Positions 14,487-22,334 of a stretch of 22,334 nt of DNA are shown in pieces. The DNA is from Lawsonibacter faecis. Lineage in GTDB: Bacteria > Bacillota > Clostridia > Oscillospirales > Oscillospiraceae. The position numbers and the translations under genes are program-made. The first letter of the stretch is position 1, and every line of letters starts with the position of its first letter. The stretch is taken from assembly GCF_014287675.1 (NCBI RefSeq), contig NZ_JACOPQ010000022.1:1-22334 (forward strand), given 5' to 3'. The notes under the pieces were generated by a model. That model did no database searches. It worked only from the letters and a program-made list of their open reading frames with translations, and was not told the origin of the DNA.

Positions 14487-17120
14487 ATGAGCGCTTGGCA
14501 CAGCAAGCGGACGTCCGAGGTGCTGGGGGAGCTGGAGACCAGCCGGGACCGGGGCCTCACGGCCCAGGAGGCGGAGCGCCGCATCGGACGCTGCGGTAAA
14601 AACGAGCTGGAGGGGAGCAAAAAGGAGGGCCTTTTAAAGCGCTTTCTGGGCCAGATGAAGGACCCAATGATTCTGGTGCTGCTGGCGGCGGCGGTGCTCT
14701 CCCTCTGGGCCAGCGATTTTCAGGACTGGCTGGACGCGGTGATTATCCTGGTTATTGTGGTGGTCAACGCCTGCATTTCCATCGCCCAGGAGAATAACGC
14801 GGAAAAGGCGCTGGAGGCCCTGCGGAAGATGTCCGCACCCCTGGCGAAGGTCATCAGGGACGGGGCGCTGTGCCGGGTGGAGACAGCGGACCTAGTGCCC
14901 GGCGATCTCATTGTGCTGGAGGCGGGGGACCTCGTGCCCGCCGATGCACGGATACTGGAGTGCAGCAGCCTCAAGGCGGACGAGAGCGCCATGACCGGCG
15001 AGTCGGTACCCGTCACCAAGGCGGCGCTGGAGGGACTGGCCGAGGATACCCCCCTGGGGGATCGGCGGAACATGGTCATATCCTCCACGGTGATTACAAA
15101 CGGCCGGGCCCGGGCGGTGGTCACCGCCACGGGCATGGACACCGAGGTGGGTCACATCGCGGGGCTTATCATGGGGGAGAAGGACGTGGAGACCCCCCTC
15201 CAGCGGAAGATGGCGGAGATCTCCAAGGTGCTCTCCTTCGCCTGCCTGTGCGTGTGCGCCGTTATGTTCGGTATTGGTTTGCTCCAGCACAAGGAGATGC
15301 TGGATATGTTCATGACCGCCGTGGCGCTGGCGGTGGCCGCCATTCCCGAGGGACTGCCCGCCATTGTCACCATCGTGCTGGCCCTGGGGGTCTCCCGGAT
15401 GGTGCGGCGCAACGCCATCGTGAAGAAACTCCCCGCTGTGGAGACCCTGGGGTGCGCCAGCGTCATCTGTTCGGATAAGACGGGCACCCTGACCCAGAAC
15501 AGGATGACGGTGGTGGATCTCTGGACCGCCAAGAAGAGCGACCGGGCGCTGGCCCTGACCATCGGCGCCCTGTGCAACGACACCACCCTTACTTATCAAA
15601 AAGGGGCGGGAGTCACGACGGGGGACCCCACGGAGACAGCCCTGGTGGAGGCGGCCCTCAAAGAGGGGCTGGATAAGAATCAGATGGAGCAGGAGTCGCC
15701 CCGGCGCTTTGAACTGCCCTTCGACTCGGAGCGGAAGCTCATGAGCACCGTCCACCCCAGGGCGGGCGGCGGCTTCCGGGTCTGCGTCAAGGGCGCTCCC
15801 GACGTGCTTTTGCGGCGGTGCCGGCGGCTGAGCGGGGGCGAGGCCCTCACCGGCGGCAGGGGCCGCGACATCCGGCAGGTCAACGAGAACATGGCCGAGC
15901 GGGCCCTGCGGGTGCTGGGCGTGGCGTACAAGGACCTTGAGATGCTCCCCAAGGAGCTGTCCAGCGAGACGCTGGAGCAGAATCTCACCTTCGTGGGACT
16001 GGTGGGCATGATCGATCCGCCCCGGCAGGAGGTAAAGGAGGCGGTGGCCCAGTGCTACGCGGCTGGCATCCGGCCCGTCATGATTACCGGCGACCACAAG
16101 CTCACCGCCGTGGCCATTGCCAGAGAGCTGGAGATCTTCCGGGACGGGGACCTGGCCATCACCGGCGAGGACCTGGACTTCATGCCGCAGGAGCTGCTGG
16201 AGCAGGAGGTGGAGAAATACGCCGTCTACGCCCGGGTGTCCCCGGAGCATAAGATGCGCATCGTCAAGGCCTGGCAGAAGCGGGGCAGGGTGGTGGCCAT
16301 GACCGGGGACGGCGTAAACGACGCGCCCGCCCTCAAGGCCGCCGACATCGGCTGCGCGATGGGCATCACGGGCACCGACGTGGCCAAGGGCGCCAGCGAC
16401 ATGATCCTCACTGACGACAATTTTGCCACCATCGTCTCTGCGGTGGAGCAGGGGAGGGGCATCTTTGCCAACATCAAAAAGGCCATCCACTATCTCCTCT
16501 CCTGCAACATCGGAGAAATCTTAACCATCTTTTTGGCGACTGTATTTGATTTTCACCAGATGCCGCTGATCCCGGTGCAGCTCCTCTGGCTCAATCTGGT
16601 GACGGATTCCCTGCCCGCCCTGGCCCTGGGGGTGGAGCCGGTGGAGGACGGCGTTATGGGCCAGAAGCCCAGGGACGCCCACGAGAGCCTCTTCGCCCAC
16701 GGATTCGCCTGGCGGCTGTGCTGGCAGGGGATTATGGTGGGGCTGCTGACGCTGACGGCATACTTTTTAGGGGAGTACGTCCTCTCAGACCCGGGCATGG
16801 CCAGCGCCACCGCCAACACCATGGCCTTCGCCACCCTGACCATGTGCCAGCTCTTCCACGCCTTCGACGTGCGCAGCGAGCACGCGAGCCTGTTCCACAT
16901 TGGGGTTTTCTCCAACAAGGCCATGAACAAGGCCTTTCTGGTGGGCATGGTCATGCAGCTCGCCGTGCTCTGCGTGCCGCCCCTCCAGGTCATTTTCTCC
17001 ACTGTGCCCATGGACGCCGCCGAGTGGGCCGTGGTGCTGGGACTGGCCGTCACTCCGGTGGTGGTGTGCGAGTTTATCAAGGCGGTGAAACGGATGCGGG
17101 GGAAAGAGGATTTTTCATAA
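14487..17120 (+). CDS. P-type Ca2+-transporting ATPase (type IIA)
   Basis: This membrane pump uses ATP to export Ca2+ from the cytoplasm. The 877 aa contain, in order, the cation-ATPase N-domain, the first helices, the actuator loop TGES (170-173), M4 AAIPEGLP with E288, the phosphorylation site DKTGT (D330), a nucleotide-binding domain with KGAPD, the hinge TGDGVNDAP (606-614), M5 CNIGE with N674 and E677, and M6 NLVTD with N703, T706 and D707. These membrane residues correspond to SERCA Glu309, Asn768, Glu771, Asn796, Thr799 and Asp800, so calcium is well supported over Na+/K+ or Mn. The start ATG 14487 has AAGGAG 8 bases upstream; the frame is open back to 14400 without another site. It is preceded by a terminator and is a single-gene unit. 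The gap before it has an inverted repeat GCGGAT/ATCCGC (14383-14408) of unknown meaning. Confidence 0.92.
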   Translation: MSAWHSKRTSEVLGELETSRDRGLTAQEAERRIGRCGKNELEGSKKEGLLKRFLGQMKDPMILVLLAAAVLSLWASDFQDWLDAVIILVIVVVNACISIAQENNAEKALEALRKMSAPLAKVIRDGALCRVETADLVPGDLIVLEAGDLVPADARILECSSLKADESAMTGESVPVTKAALEGLAEDTPLGDRRNMVISSTVITNGRARAVVTATGMDTEVGHIAGLIMGEKDVETPLQRKMAEISKVLSFACLCVCAVMFGIGLLQHKEMLDMFMTAVALAVAAIPEGLPAIVTIVLALGVSRMVRRNAIVKKLPAVETLGCASVICSDKTGTLTQNRMTVVDLWTAKKSDRALALTIGALCNDTTLTYQKGAGVTTGDPTETALVEAALKEGLDKNQMEQESPRRFELPFDSERKLMSTVHPRAGGGFRVCVKGAPDVLLRRCRRLSGGEALTGGRGRDIRQVNENMAERALRVLGVAYKDLEMLPKELSSETLEQNLTFVGLVGMIDPPRQEVKEAVAQCYAAGIRPVMITGDHKLTAVAIARELEIFRDGDLAITGEDLDFMPQELLEQEVEKYAVYARVSPEHKMRIVKAWQKRGRVVAMTGDGVNDAPALKAADIGCAMGITGTDVAKGASDMILTDDNFATIVSAVEQGRGIFANIKKAIHYLLSCNIGEILTIFLATVFDFHQMPLIPVQLLWLNLVTDSLPALALGVEPVEDGVMGQKPRDAHESLFAHGFAWRLCWQGIMVGLLTLTAYFLGEYVLSDPGMASATANTMAFATLTMCQLFHAFDVRSEHASLFHIGVFSNKAMNKAFLVGMVMQLAVLCVPPLQVIFSTVPMDAAEWAVVLGLAVTPVVVCEFIKAVKRMRGKEDFS

Positions 17121-17153
17121 GGCTGGAAACCGGGGGCACAACAGAATAAGAAT

Positions 17154-17192
17154 AAGCAGCCGTGAGCAGTTTTGCTCACGGCTGCTTGTTTT
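17154..17192. terminator. Shared bidirectional terminator
   Basis: A perfect 14-bp stem (17154-17167 with 17174-17187) surrounds AGTTTT. GTTTT follows on the + strand and an AT-rich tail follows on the - strand. It lies between the stop codons of two convergent genes and can serve both. Confidence 0.85.
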
Positions 17193-17202
17193 GCTGCTTT
17201 CT

Positions 17203-17952
17203 CTACACGTTTTCCGCACTGTCCTGAGCGGCGTCGGCGGCGACGGCCTCCTCGGCGGCAGCCTCGCGGATGAGGATAAAGGGGGTGAGCTGGCGGTCCT
17301 GACCGGCGGGGTTGTCCGCGATGAGACCCAGCAGCTCCTCGTCGGTCTGCTTGAGCTGGGAGCAGTGGCCCAGCATCTCCACGTTCAGGTCGTTGGCGTC
17401 CACTATCATGGAGACGATGCCCGTCTTCTCATAAATTTCATCGCAGACGCCGGCGGGATTCTCGGGGATGCGCACGCCCATGTGGGTGTATTCGGGGATC
17501 TCGTGGCCGTAGAACCCGTCCAGGCCGGAGACCTCCTGGCCCAGAATATTATAAAAGGTGCCGTGGACGCCCCGCAGCTTGTCGACGGCGGCGCGGAAGG
17601 CGGCCCATAGGACCTTGCCCAGGCCGCAGACGTTGATGGCGAACTGCATCTTCACCGGCAGGCCCATACCGGGGCCCGCAGAGGTCTGATGGACGAAGCG
17701 GCTGAGCACCTTGGCCCAGAAGCCGGGCTTCACCTCGTCCTCGGTCACCACCCGCTTCTGGCACATGGCGATAACCTTCTCGCTCATGGAGACGATGTCG
17801 CCGGGCTGGTAGTGGGGGAGGACGTACTGGTTCATCAGGTCGATATAGCTCTCGCCCACCTGGACGAAATGGGTCTCAATGGCATGACGGGCCCAGGTTT
17901 TGCCCATGGCCTCGATGGTAACGCTCTTGCCTTCGTTCGCTTTGAATTCCAT
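17203..17952 (-). CDS. Coenzyme F420-0:L-glutamate ligase-family protein
   Basis: This 249-aa protein belongs to the F420-ligase-like family (CofE-related) as found in many gut Firmicutes. CofE adds glutamate to the cofactor F420-0, but these bacteria are not known to make F420, and no other F420 gene is in the window, so the substrate is unknown. Visible features are the family's YQPGDIVSMSEKVIAM (48-63), PENPAGVCDEIYEKTGI (163-179), the acidic IVDANDLNVEMLG (183-195) and the terminal DNPAGQ...LTPFILIR, followed by an Ala/Glu-rich tail of about 20 residues. The start ATG is at 17952 (reading leftwards), with AGAGAGG about 8 bases before it. It is transcribed alone, divergent from the germination operon and convergent with the ATPase gene. 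A role as an amide ligase in another pathway is possible but unproven. Confidence 0.8.
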   Translation of the reverse strand: MEFKANEGKSVTIEAMGKTWARHAIETHFVQVGESYIDLMNQYVLPHYQPGDIVSMSEKVIAMCQKRVVTEDEVKPGFWAKVLSRFVHQTSAGPGMGLPVKMQFAINVCGLGKVLWAAFRAAVDKLRGVHGTFYNILGQEVSGLDGFYGHEIPEYTHMGVRIPENPAGVCDEIYEKTGIVSMIVDANDLNVEMLGHCSQLKQTDEELLGLIADNPAGQDRQLTPFILIREAAAEEAVAADAAQDSAENV

Positions 17953-17995
17953 GAAAAAAGCCTCTCTTTTGCAGTCGTTCTAAAAAGTCCCTCCT

Positions 17996-18024
17996 ATTAT
18001 ATCCACATTGAGGGGGGAACGCAA
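17996..18024 (-). promoter_or_regulatory. Promoter of the F420-ligase-like gene
   Basis: On the - strand, TTGCGT (18024-18019) and a perfect TATAAT (18001-17996) are 17 bases apart. The transcript would start about 40 bases before the ATG. This indicates vegetative, housekeeping-sigma expression, in contrast to the divergent germination operon. Confidence 0.6.
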
Positions 18025-18036
18025 CAAAAACGTTCT

Positions 18037-18065
18037 GTATATCCAAATTTCGGGCGGGCAATACT
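18037..18065 (+). promoter_or_regulatory. Possible forespore sigma-G/F promoter of the ger operon
   Basis: GTATA (18037-18041), a 17-base spacer and CAATACT (18059-18065) loosely fit the sigma-G pattern (GHATR and CATWMTA; the -10 agrees at about four of seven places). Germination receptor operons are known to be sigma-G dependent. No good housekeeping promoter is seen before the gene, though TTATAG at 18067-18072 is an alternative -10. Confidence 0.3.
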
Positions 18066-18093
18066 GTTATAGACTCATACAGGAGGTGCCTTC

Positions 18094-19611
18094 ATGGGCT
18101 TTTTCGGCCGAAAAAAAGAACAGGTCCCGCCCCACCCGCGGCAGGAGCCGCGCATTGACCTGCCCCTGACCCTGGAGAGCCTGAAGCGGGTCTTTCAGGA
18201 CTGCGTGGACTTCTCCTTCCGGGAGATCGACCTGGCGGGGGATCTCAATAAGCGGGTCGCCGCCGTCTTCGTGGGCGGCATGGTCAAGATGGAGCGGGCC
18301 AGCGACTATATCCTGCGGCCCATAGCCCAGGACGAAGCCCTGCGGGAGACCGATCTCCACACCGCCTTCCGCCGTATGGCGGGAGGCGCGCTCTACAATC
18401 TGACGGTGGACGAGCGGAAGACCACCGACGAGGCGGTGTCCGACCTTATCGCCGGCAATCTGCTGCTTCTCTTCCCGGGGGAGAAGACCGTCCTCTCCTT
18501 CAATGTGGGCACGGAGGAGAAGCGGTCCATCAGCCCGCCGGAGAACGAGCCCGCCATCAAGGGAAGCCGGGACTCCTTTGTGGAGAATCTGCGTACCAAC
18601 ACCAGTCTTGTCCGCCGTCACCTCCGCGCCCCGGAGCTGCGAATCAAGGAGCAGATTGTGGGGCGGCAGTCCCTCACGCCGGTGGATATCCTCTATCTGG
18701 ACGGCATCGCCGATCCGGACACCGTGCGGCAGGTGGAGGAGCGCATACGCAATATTGACATCGATGCCCTGCTGGCCACGGGCAATCTGGAGGAGTATAT
18801 CATCGACGACCTCCACACCGCGTTCCCCATGGTGGCGCACACCGAGCGGCCCGACCGCTTCTGCGCGGGTCTGGCCGGTGGACGGGTGGGCATCCTGATG
18901 GAGGGCCTCCCCCTGGGCTACCTGGCCCCGGGGACGGTGGGGCAGTTCTTCCGGGCGCCCCAGGACAAGTCCAACAACTGGATGCTGGCCTCAGTGCTGA
19001 CGGTCCTGCGGTATCTCTGCGTCTTCGCCACACTGCTGCTGCCCGCGTTCTATATCGCGGTGGTCACCTTTCACCAGGAGATGATCCCCACCCGTCTCGC
19101 CCTTTCCATCATTGCGGCCAAGCGGGACGTGCCCTTTACCACCGTATTTGAGGTCATATTGATGCTCATTGCCTTTGAGATTCTGCAGGAGGCGGGGCTG
19201 CGCCTGCCGCCCTCCATCGGGCAGACTGTCTCCATCATCGGCGGGCTGGTGGTGGGCACCGCGGCGGTGGAGGCGAAAATCATTTCCCCGGCGGTGCTGA
19301 TTGTCGTGGCGGCGGCGGGGATCGCCGGGTACACCATGCCGTCTCAGGAGTTCGCCGGGGCGCTGCGCATCTGGCGGTTTATCCTGGCGGTGCTGGCCAG
19401 TGTGGCGGGGCTGTTCGGCATGATAATGGGCGCGGCGGCACTTGTCATCCACCTGTCCCGGCTGGAGAGCTTCGGCGTGGCGTACCTCACTCCCTTTGCC
19501 GCCAACGGCGGCGAGCAGGTGGAGGGGCGCACCGTCATCCGGCAGCCCCTGCCCGCCGACAAGCTGCGCACGGCGGGGTTGAAGACGGGAAACCGGAGGA
19601 GGCAGAAGTGA
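18094..19611 (+). CDS. GerA-family spore germination receptor A subunit
   Basis: This inner-membrane subunit of a nutrient germinant receptor is made in the forespore and works in the dormant spore. The 505 aa match the family in length. A long soluble N-terminal part (1-290) includes VKMERASDYILRPI and LYLDGIADPDTVRQVEERI, regions typical of the GerA N-terminal domain. A membrane part (about 293-465) has four or five hydrophobic segments and the conserved LPPSIGQTVSIIGGLVVGTAAVEA and FLTPF-like YLTPFAA near the end. The start ATG 18094 has AGGAGGTG a few bases upstream. It overlaps the next gene by four bases (GTGA). The order A-C-B differs from the B. subtilis A-B-C operon. The germinant cannot be inferred. 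Confidence 0.93.
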   Translation: MGFFGRKKEQVPPHPRQEPRIDLPLTLESLKRVFQDCVDFSFREIDLAGDLNKRVAAVFVGGMVKMERASDYILRPIAQDEALRETDLHTAFRRMAGGALYNLTVDERKTTDEAVSDLIAGNLLLLFPGEKTVLSFNVGTEEKRSISPPENEPAIKGSRDSFVENLRTNTSLVRRHLRAPELRIKEQIVGRQSLTPVDILYLDGIADPDTVRQVEERIRNIDIDALLATGNLEEYIIDDLHTAFPMVAHTERPDRFCAGLAGGRVGILMEGLPLGYLAPGTVGQFFRAPQDKSNNWMLASVLTVLRYLCVFATLLLPAFYIAVVTFHQEMIPTRLALSIIAAKRDVPFTTVFEVILMLIAFEILQEAGLRLPPSIGQTVSIIGGLVVGTAAVEAKIISPAVLIVVAAAGIAGYTMPSQEFAGALRIWRFILAVLASVAGLFGMIMGAAALVIHLSRLESFGVAYLTPFAANGGEQVEGRTVIRQPLPADKLRTAGLKTGNRRRQK

Positions 19612-20807
19612 ACCATAACTTGAGAAAGAAAAATAAAAAAAGGGCCGGGGGCGGCGTCAGGTCCTTTTTTCTCCCCTCCCTTTTCCTCTCCCTCTGCATC
19701 CCGCTGACGGCCTGTAAGGCCGATATACTCCCACCCGGCCGGGAGGTGGAGAACATGGCCCTCATGCGGACCATGGGGGTGGACGCGGCGGAGACGGACG
19801 GCGTCCGGGTAACGGTATCCAGCGGCGTCCAGAGCAAGGGGGCGGACAAGGGCGACGAGCCGCCCCAGGTCTTTTACCGGGACGCGGGGACGGTCAGCGG
19901 CGCCTGCCTCGCCATGCAGTCCTACGGCACCGCCTATATTTTCTACGGTCATGTGGGCCAGCTTCTGGTGGGGGAAGCCCTGGCGGAGCGGGGGCTTGCA
20001 GAGGCCCTGGACTATGTGGAGCGGGATATTGAGATGCGGCTGGATACCGAACTCTTTGTAGTGAAAGGGGCCGGGGCCTTTGACGCAATTGCCTCGGCGG
20101 CCACTGGGACCTCCTCCGCGGCGGATCGGCTGGAGGCGCTTGAGGACGACGCCGGGCTGATGGCCACCTCCGCCACCCGGACGGTTAAGGATGTTCTGGC
20201 CGGTCAGGCGCAGAACGGGGCCTCCTTCGCCCCGGCCATCACCTTGACCTCGGGGGAGACCGGAAACGGCGCGGGGGAGGGAACCGATTTATCCGCCGCG
20301 GGGTTTGCGATTATAAAGGATAATGCACTGGCGGGCTGGGCGGACGGGGACGCCGCCCGGGGGATTAATTTGCTTCTGGGCCAGGTGGACGCCGACGTAC
20401 TGGAGCTGGATCTGCCCGGAGGCGGCAAGGCGGCGCTGCGGATTGTGGGCAGCGCCGCCAAGGTGCGCCCGGTCTTCCAAGACGGGACGCTGGCCGCCCT
20501 GGAGGTCTCATGCCAGGTGGACGCCAATGTGGCCGAGGCCCCGGCGGCGCTGGACCTGAGCGACGATACGGTCCGAAGGCGCCTCAACGCCGCACTGGTG
20601 GCGGCGGAGGAGGCCCGCATCCGCGCGGCGCTGGACCTCTCCCAATCGCTGGACGCCGACTTTATGGGCCTTAAAAAGTGGGCGGGCCTCTCCGCGCCCT
20701 GGCACTGGGACGCGCTGAAGGACCAGTGGGCCGGGCGGTTCTCACGTCTGGAGATCCGCCTGAGGGTGGAAGGGGACATTCAGCGCAGCTATGACGTGAA
20801 GCAGTGA
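19608..20807 (+). CDS. Ger(x)C-family spore germination lipoprotein (C subunit)
   Basis: This is the lipid-anchored outer subunit of the receptor, facing the space between inner membrane and cortex. The 399 aa begin with a very basic N-terminus (RKKNKKR), a hydrophobic segment and lipobox LTAC with Cys36. The mature part has the family start (ILPPGREVENMALMRTMGVDA), the FYGHVGQLLVGEALAERGL stretch of domain 1, and the C-terminal domain ending WAGRFSRLEIRLRVEGDIQR. The start is GTG 19608, overlapping the upstream TGA, with GGAGGAGG 5 bases before it; coupling to the A subunit is likely. The central region (about 165-240) is low in complexity and rich in Ala, Gly and Thr. Confidence 0.9.
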   Translation: MNHNLRKKNKKRAGGGVRSFFLPSLFLSLCIPLTACKADILPPGREVENMALMRTMGVDAAETDGVRVTVSSGVQSKGADKGDEPPQVFYRDAGTVSGACLAMQSYGTAYIFYGHVGQLLVGEALAERGLAEALDYVERDIEMRLDTELFVVKGAGAFDAIASAATGTSSAADRLEALEDDAGLMATSATRTVKDVLAGQAQNGASFAPAITLTSGETGNGAGEGTDLSAAGFAIIKDNALAGWADGDAARGINLLLGQVDADVLELDLPGGGKAALRIVGSAAKVRPVFQDGTLAALEVSCQVDANVAEAPAALDLSDDTVRRRLNAALVAAEEARIRAALDLSQSLDADFMGLKKWAGLSAPWHWDALKDQWAGRFSRLEIRLRVEGDIQRSYDVKQ

Positions 20808-20831
20808 TAAGTAATAAAGGAGGCGGTCTTC

Positions 20832-21917
20832 CTGTCTGAAGATAAGATTTCCATGCGACAGCTGTCGGTGCTGTTTTTTGTGGGGCTGCTGTCTCCCGCC
20901 ATACGGGTCCTGCCCAGCCGGACCGCACAGGCGGCCGGGGAGGCGGCGTGGCTCTCCGGCCTGGCTGCGCTGCCCGTGGCGCTGCTGCTGTGCTGGGGGC
21001 TTTTCCGCATCATGGGGGCCCTGCCCGAGGGGGAGGGCCTGGCCGGCGGCCTGGAGCGGCTCATGGGCAGGTTCGGGGGAAAGCTGCTCACCCTAATCTA
21101 TCTCCTGTGGGGTCTGCTCCTCCTCAGCGCCAACGCGCGGCTGTGCGGCCAGCGCTTTCTGGCCACGGGCTACCGCAACGTGGAGCTGCCCCTCTTCGTT
21201 TTGATCCTGCTCGCGGCGGTACTCTGGATGACCCGGGGGAAGTTCGCCGCCTTTGCGCGGGCGGGGGAGATCTTCTACCTCGTTCTGTCGATCACCCTGG
21301 CGGCGGTGCTTCTCTTCGCCCTTTTTCATGTAGAGCCGGAGAATGTGCTGCCCATCTGGGTGGAAGACCTCCCCGGCGTGGGGGCTGCCGCGCTGCCGGT
21401 GCTCTCCATCCTGGGGTACACGGTCTACGGGGCCTTCCTGTCCGGTACGGTGCGGCGGCGGAAGGGGGACCGGCCCAGGGCCATGTGGTGGATGACCGCC
21501 TTCTGCCTGGTCCTGACCGTCCTCCAGTTTATAAACCTGGGCAATTTCGGCCCGGCTCTGGTGGCGCGGATGGAATCGCCCTTCTTTATGATGGTAAAAG
21601 GAATCGGTGTGCAGGGGGCCTTCCAGCGGGTAGAGTCCGTGGTAGTGGCCCTGTGGGTTTTGTCCGACCTGGTCTTTTTGGGAATACTGGCCTTTTCCTG
21701 CTGCACCATGTCCCGGACCCTTTTCGGGTTGCGGCGGGAGCGCAGCGCCGCAATTCCCGTGGTTTTGATCGGACTGACCGGGGCGCTGCTGCTCTTTCCC
21801 GACGCATTTTCGCTGCACTGGTTTTCCGACCGCATACTTTTTATCGGAAACCTGGTGCTGGGCTTTGCCGTGCCGGCGGTGCTGCTGCTGATCGCGCTGG
21901 CGCGCCGACGCAGGTAA
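20832..21917 (+). CDS. GerB-family spore germination permease-like subunit
   Basis: This is the multi-pass subunit of the APC-transporter fold that is thought to bind the germinant. It has about ten hydrophobic segments along 361 aa. I place the start at CTG 20832: AAGGAGG ends 8 bases before it, and the added residues SEDKIS before MRQLSVLFF recreate the family's usual KISxRQL opening. The first ATG at 20853 has no ribosome site. Family features include LSPAIRVLP near the N-terminus, the conserved NLGNFGP in the middle and a charged tail ARRRR. It completes the A-C-B operon. No hairpin with a T-run follows, so the operon may read toward the rRNA-type promoters. Confidence 0.87.
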   Translation: MSEDKISMRQLSVLFFVGLLSPAIRVLPSRTAQAAGEAAWLSGLAALPVALLLCWGLFRIMGALPEGEGLAGGLERLMGRFGGKLLTLIYLLWGLLLLSANARLCGQRFLATGYRNVELPLFVLILLAAVLWMTRGKFAAFARAGEIFYLVLSITLAAVLLFALFHVEPENVLPIWVEDLPGVGAAALPVLSILGYTVYGAFLSGTVRRRKGDRPRAMWWMTAFCLVLTVLQFINLGNFGPALVARMESPFFMMVKGIGVQGAFQRVESVVVALWVLSDLVFLGILAFSCCTMSRTLFGLRRERSAAIPVVLIGLTGALLLFPDAFSLHWFSDRILFIGNLVLGFAVPAVLLLIALARRRR

Positions 21918-22014
21918 ATGCTGGATAGCCTGTCCGATATCTTGTGGTGACACACCTGCCGCGTGGGCAGATATTGGTGTATGAAAAATAGGCAAAGAAA
22001 AAGTAAAAAAAGGG

Positions 22015-22043
22015 TTGACACCGGGAGCTGTATTTGGTATATT
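22015..22043 (+). promoter_or_regulatory. Tandem promoter P1 (rRNA-type)
   Basis: TTGACA (22015-22020), a 17-base spacer and TATATT (22038-22043) with a TGG extension. An A-rich stretch at about 21981-22010 looks like an UP element. The predicted first base, seven after the -10, is G (22050). Confidence 0.85.
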
Positions 22044-22135
22044 AATTGAGCGCCTGACGGGGCAAACCATTGAGAGGCAAGAGTTTCCTGAAAACCAGCC
22101 GTGAGGCTCGGCGGAAAAGGAAATAAAAAAACCTC

Positions 22136-22164
22136 TTGACAAGCCGGGCGAAGAGTGATATCAT
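22136..22164 (+). promoter_or_regulatory. Tandem promoter P2 (rRNA-type)
   Basis: TTGACA (22136-22141), a 17-base spacer and TATCAT (22159-22164) with a TGA extension. An A-rich element precedes it (22114-22130), itself preceded by GGCGGAAAA as in P3. The predicted first base is G (22171). It lies 121 bases after P1. Confidence 0.85.
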
Positions 22165-22271
22165 ATAAAAGTTCGCGGCGAGCGGGAACGGTTGCGGCGG
22201 ATGAGCTGAATGAGGGCGCTGAATCATGGAAGCCGGCGGAAAAAGCCGGTGAGAGAAAATGAAAAAAGTGC

Positions 22272-22300
22272 TTGACAGCGAGAACGAGATATGATATACT
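22272..22300 (+). promoter_or_regulatory. Tandem promoter P3 (rRNA-type)
   Basis: TTGACA (22272-22277), a 17-base spacer and TATACT (22295-22300) with a TGA extension, the best match of the three. The A-rich element is at 22253-22267, with GGCGGAAAA at 22235-22243. It lies 136 bases after P2 and would open directly into the putative rRNA leader. Confidence 0.87.
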
Positions 22301-22334
22301 AAAGCTCCTGCCGCTGAGAGCGGCGTGCACCTTG

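Larger units (their letters stand above)
21918..22334. other. Gap with tandem promoters, probable rRNA operon upstream region
   Basis: No protein gene is present. The first 100 bases contain overlapping inverted repeats (CTGCC 21956-21960 with GGCAG 21966-21970; ATATCT 21937-21942 with AGATAT 21969-21974) but no T-tract. The rest holds three strong promoters. The final bases GTGCACCTTG resemble the leader that precedes 16S rRNA in clostridia, with a hairpin GCCGCT-gag-AGCGGC at 22310-22324. The rRNA itself lies beyond the window. Confidence 0.65.

Noticed and set aside
14892..16490. A 532-codon open frame antisense to the Ca2+-ATPase gene
   Set aside because: Same antisense codon-bias artefact; the composition is unlike the genuine proteins in the window.
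1..22334. CRISPR arrays, tRNA genes, phage or toxin-antitoxin systems
   Set aside because: No regularly spaced repeats, cloverleaf-like segments, integrases, transposases or toxin-antitoxin gene pairs could be recognised on either strand.

Overview
The window is GC-rich chromosomal DNA from what looks like a spore-forming anaerobic Firmicute, most likely an Oscillospiraceae-type gut clostridium (Flavonifractor/Lawsonibacter/Oscillibacter-like). The evidence is a three-gene spore-germination receptor operon, a Spo0A-type DNA-binding domain, AGGAGG-type ribosome sites before nearly every gene, and the Gram-positive order glmU-prs-pth-mfd-prsA. The genus is an inference from style and gene content, not a match I could run. 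I see no phage, IS element, CRISPR array, tRNA gene or biosynthetic cluster.

Layout. (1) 384-4222: xdhA-xdhB-xdhC, a three-subunit molybdenum hydroxylase of the E. coli XdhABC type, with a terminator-like hairpin between xdhA and xdhB and a strong terminator after xdhC. (2) 4722-13000: a housekeeping block on the + strand. It holds a GlmU acetyltransferase domain standing alone without its uridylyltransferase half, then prs (PRPP synthetase), pth (peptidyl-tRNA hydrolase), mfd (transcription-repair coupling factor) and a PrsA/SurA-like foldase lipoprotein. The spacers here are unusual: a 13-mer directly abuts the stop codons of prs and pth, a 132-bp unit is repeated almost perfectly in tandem between pth and mfd, and the last 78 bp of mfd are copied again just downstream of the gene. 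(3) 13208-14279: a two-gene regulatory operon, a small XRE-type repressor followed by a Spo0A-like response regulator, behind an AT-rich promoter with a 12-bp direct repeat. (4) 14487-17120: a P-type Ca2+-ATPase. (5) 17203-17952 (- strand): an F420-0:gamma-glutamyl-ligase-family protein of unknown role, converging on the ATPase gene over a shared bidirectional terminator. (6) 18094-21917: a GerA/GerC/GerB-type germinant-receptor operon with GTG and CTG starts for the second and third genes. (7) 22015-22334: three near-consensus promoters in tandem, each with an A-rich upstream element, ending in what looks like the leader of an rRNA operon whose 16S gene would lie just beyond the window.

How the genes work together. 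The xdh genes encode one enzyme complex, and the ger genes one membrane receptor. The central block makes cell-wall precursor, nucleotide precursor, translation-recycling, repair and secretion-folding proteins; this neighbourhood is conserved across Firmicutes without being one pathway. The XRE/Spo0A-like pair is probably co-transcribed and is the least understood part. The most unusual items are the lone GlmU acetyltransferase domain, the repeats tied to gene ends, the Spo0A-like paralogue with its XRE partner, and the triple rRNA-type promoter.
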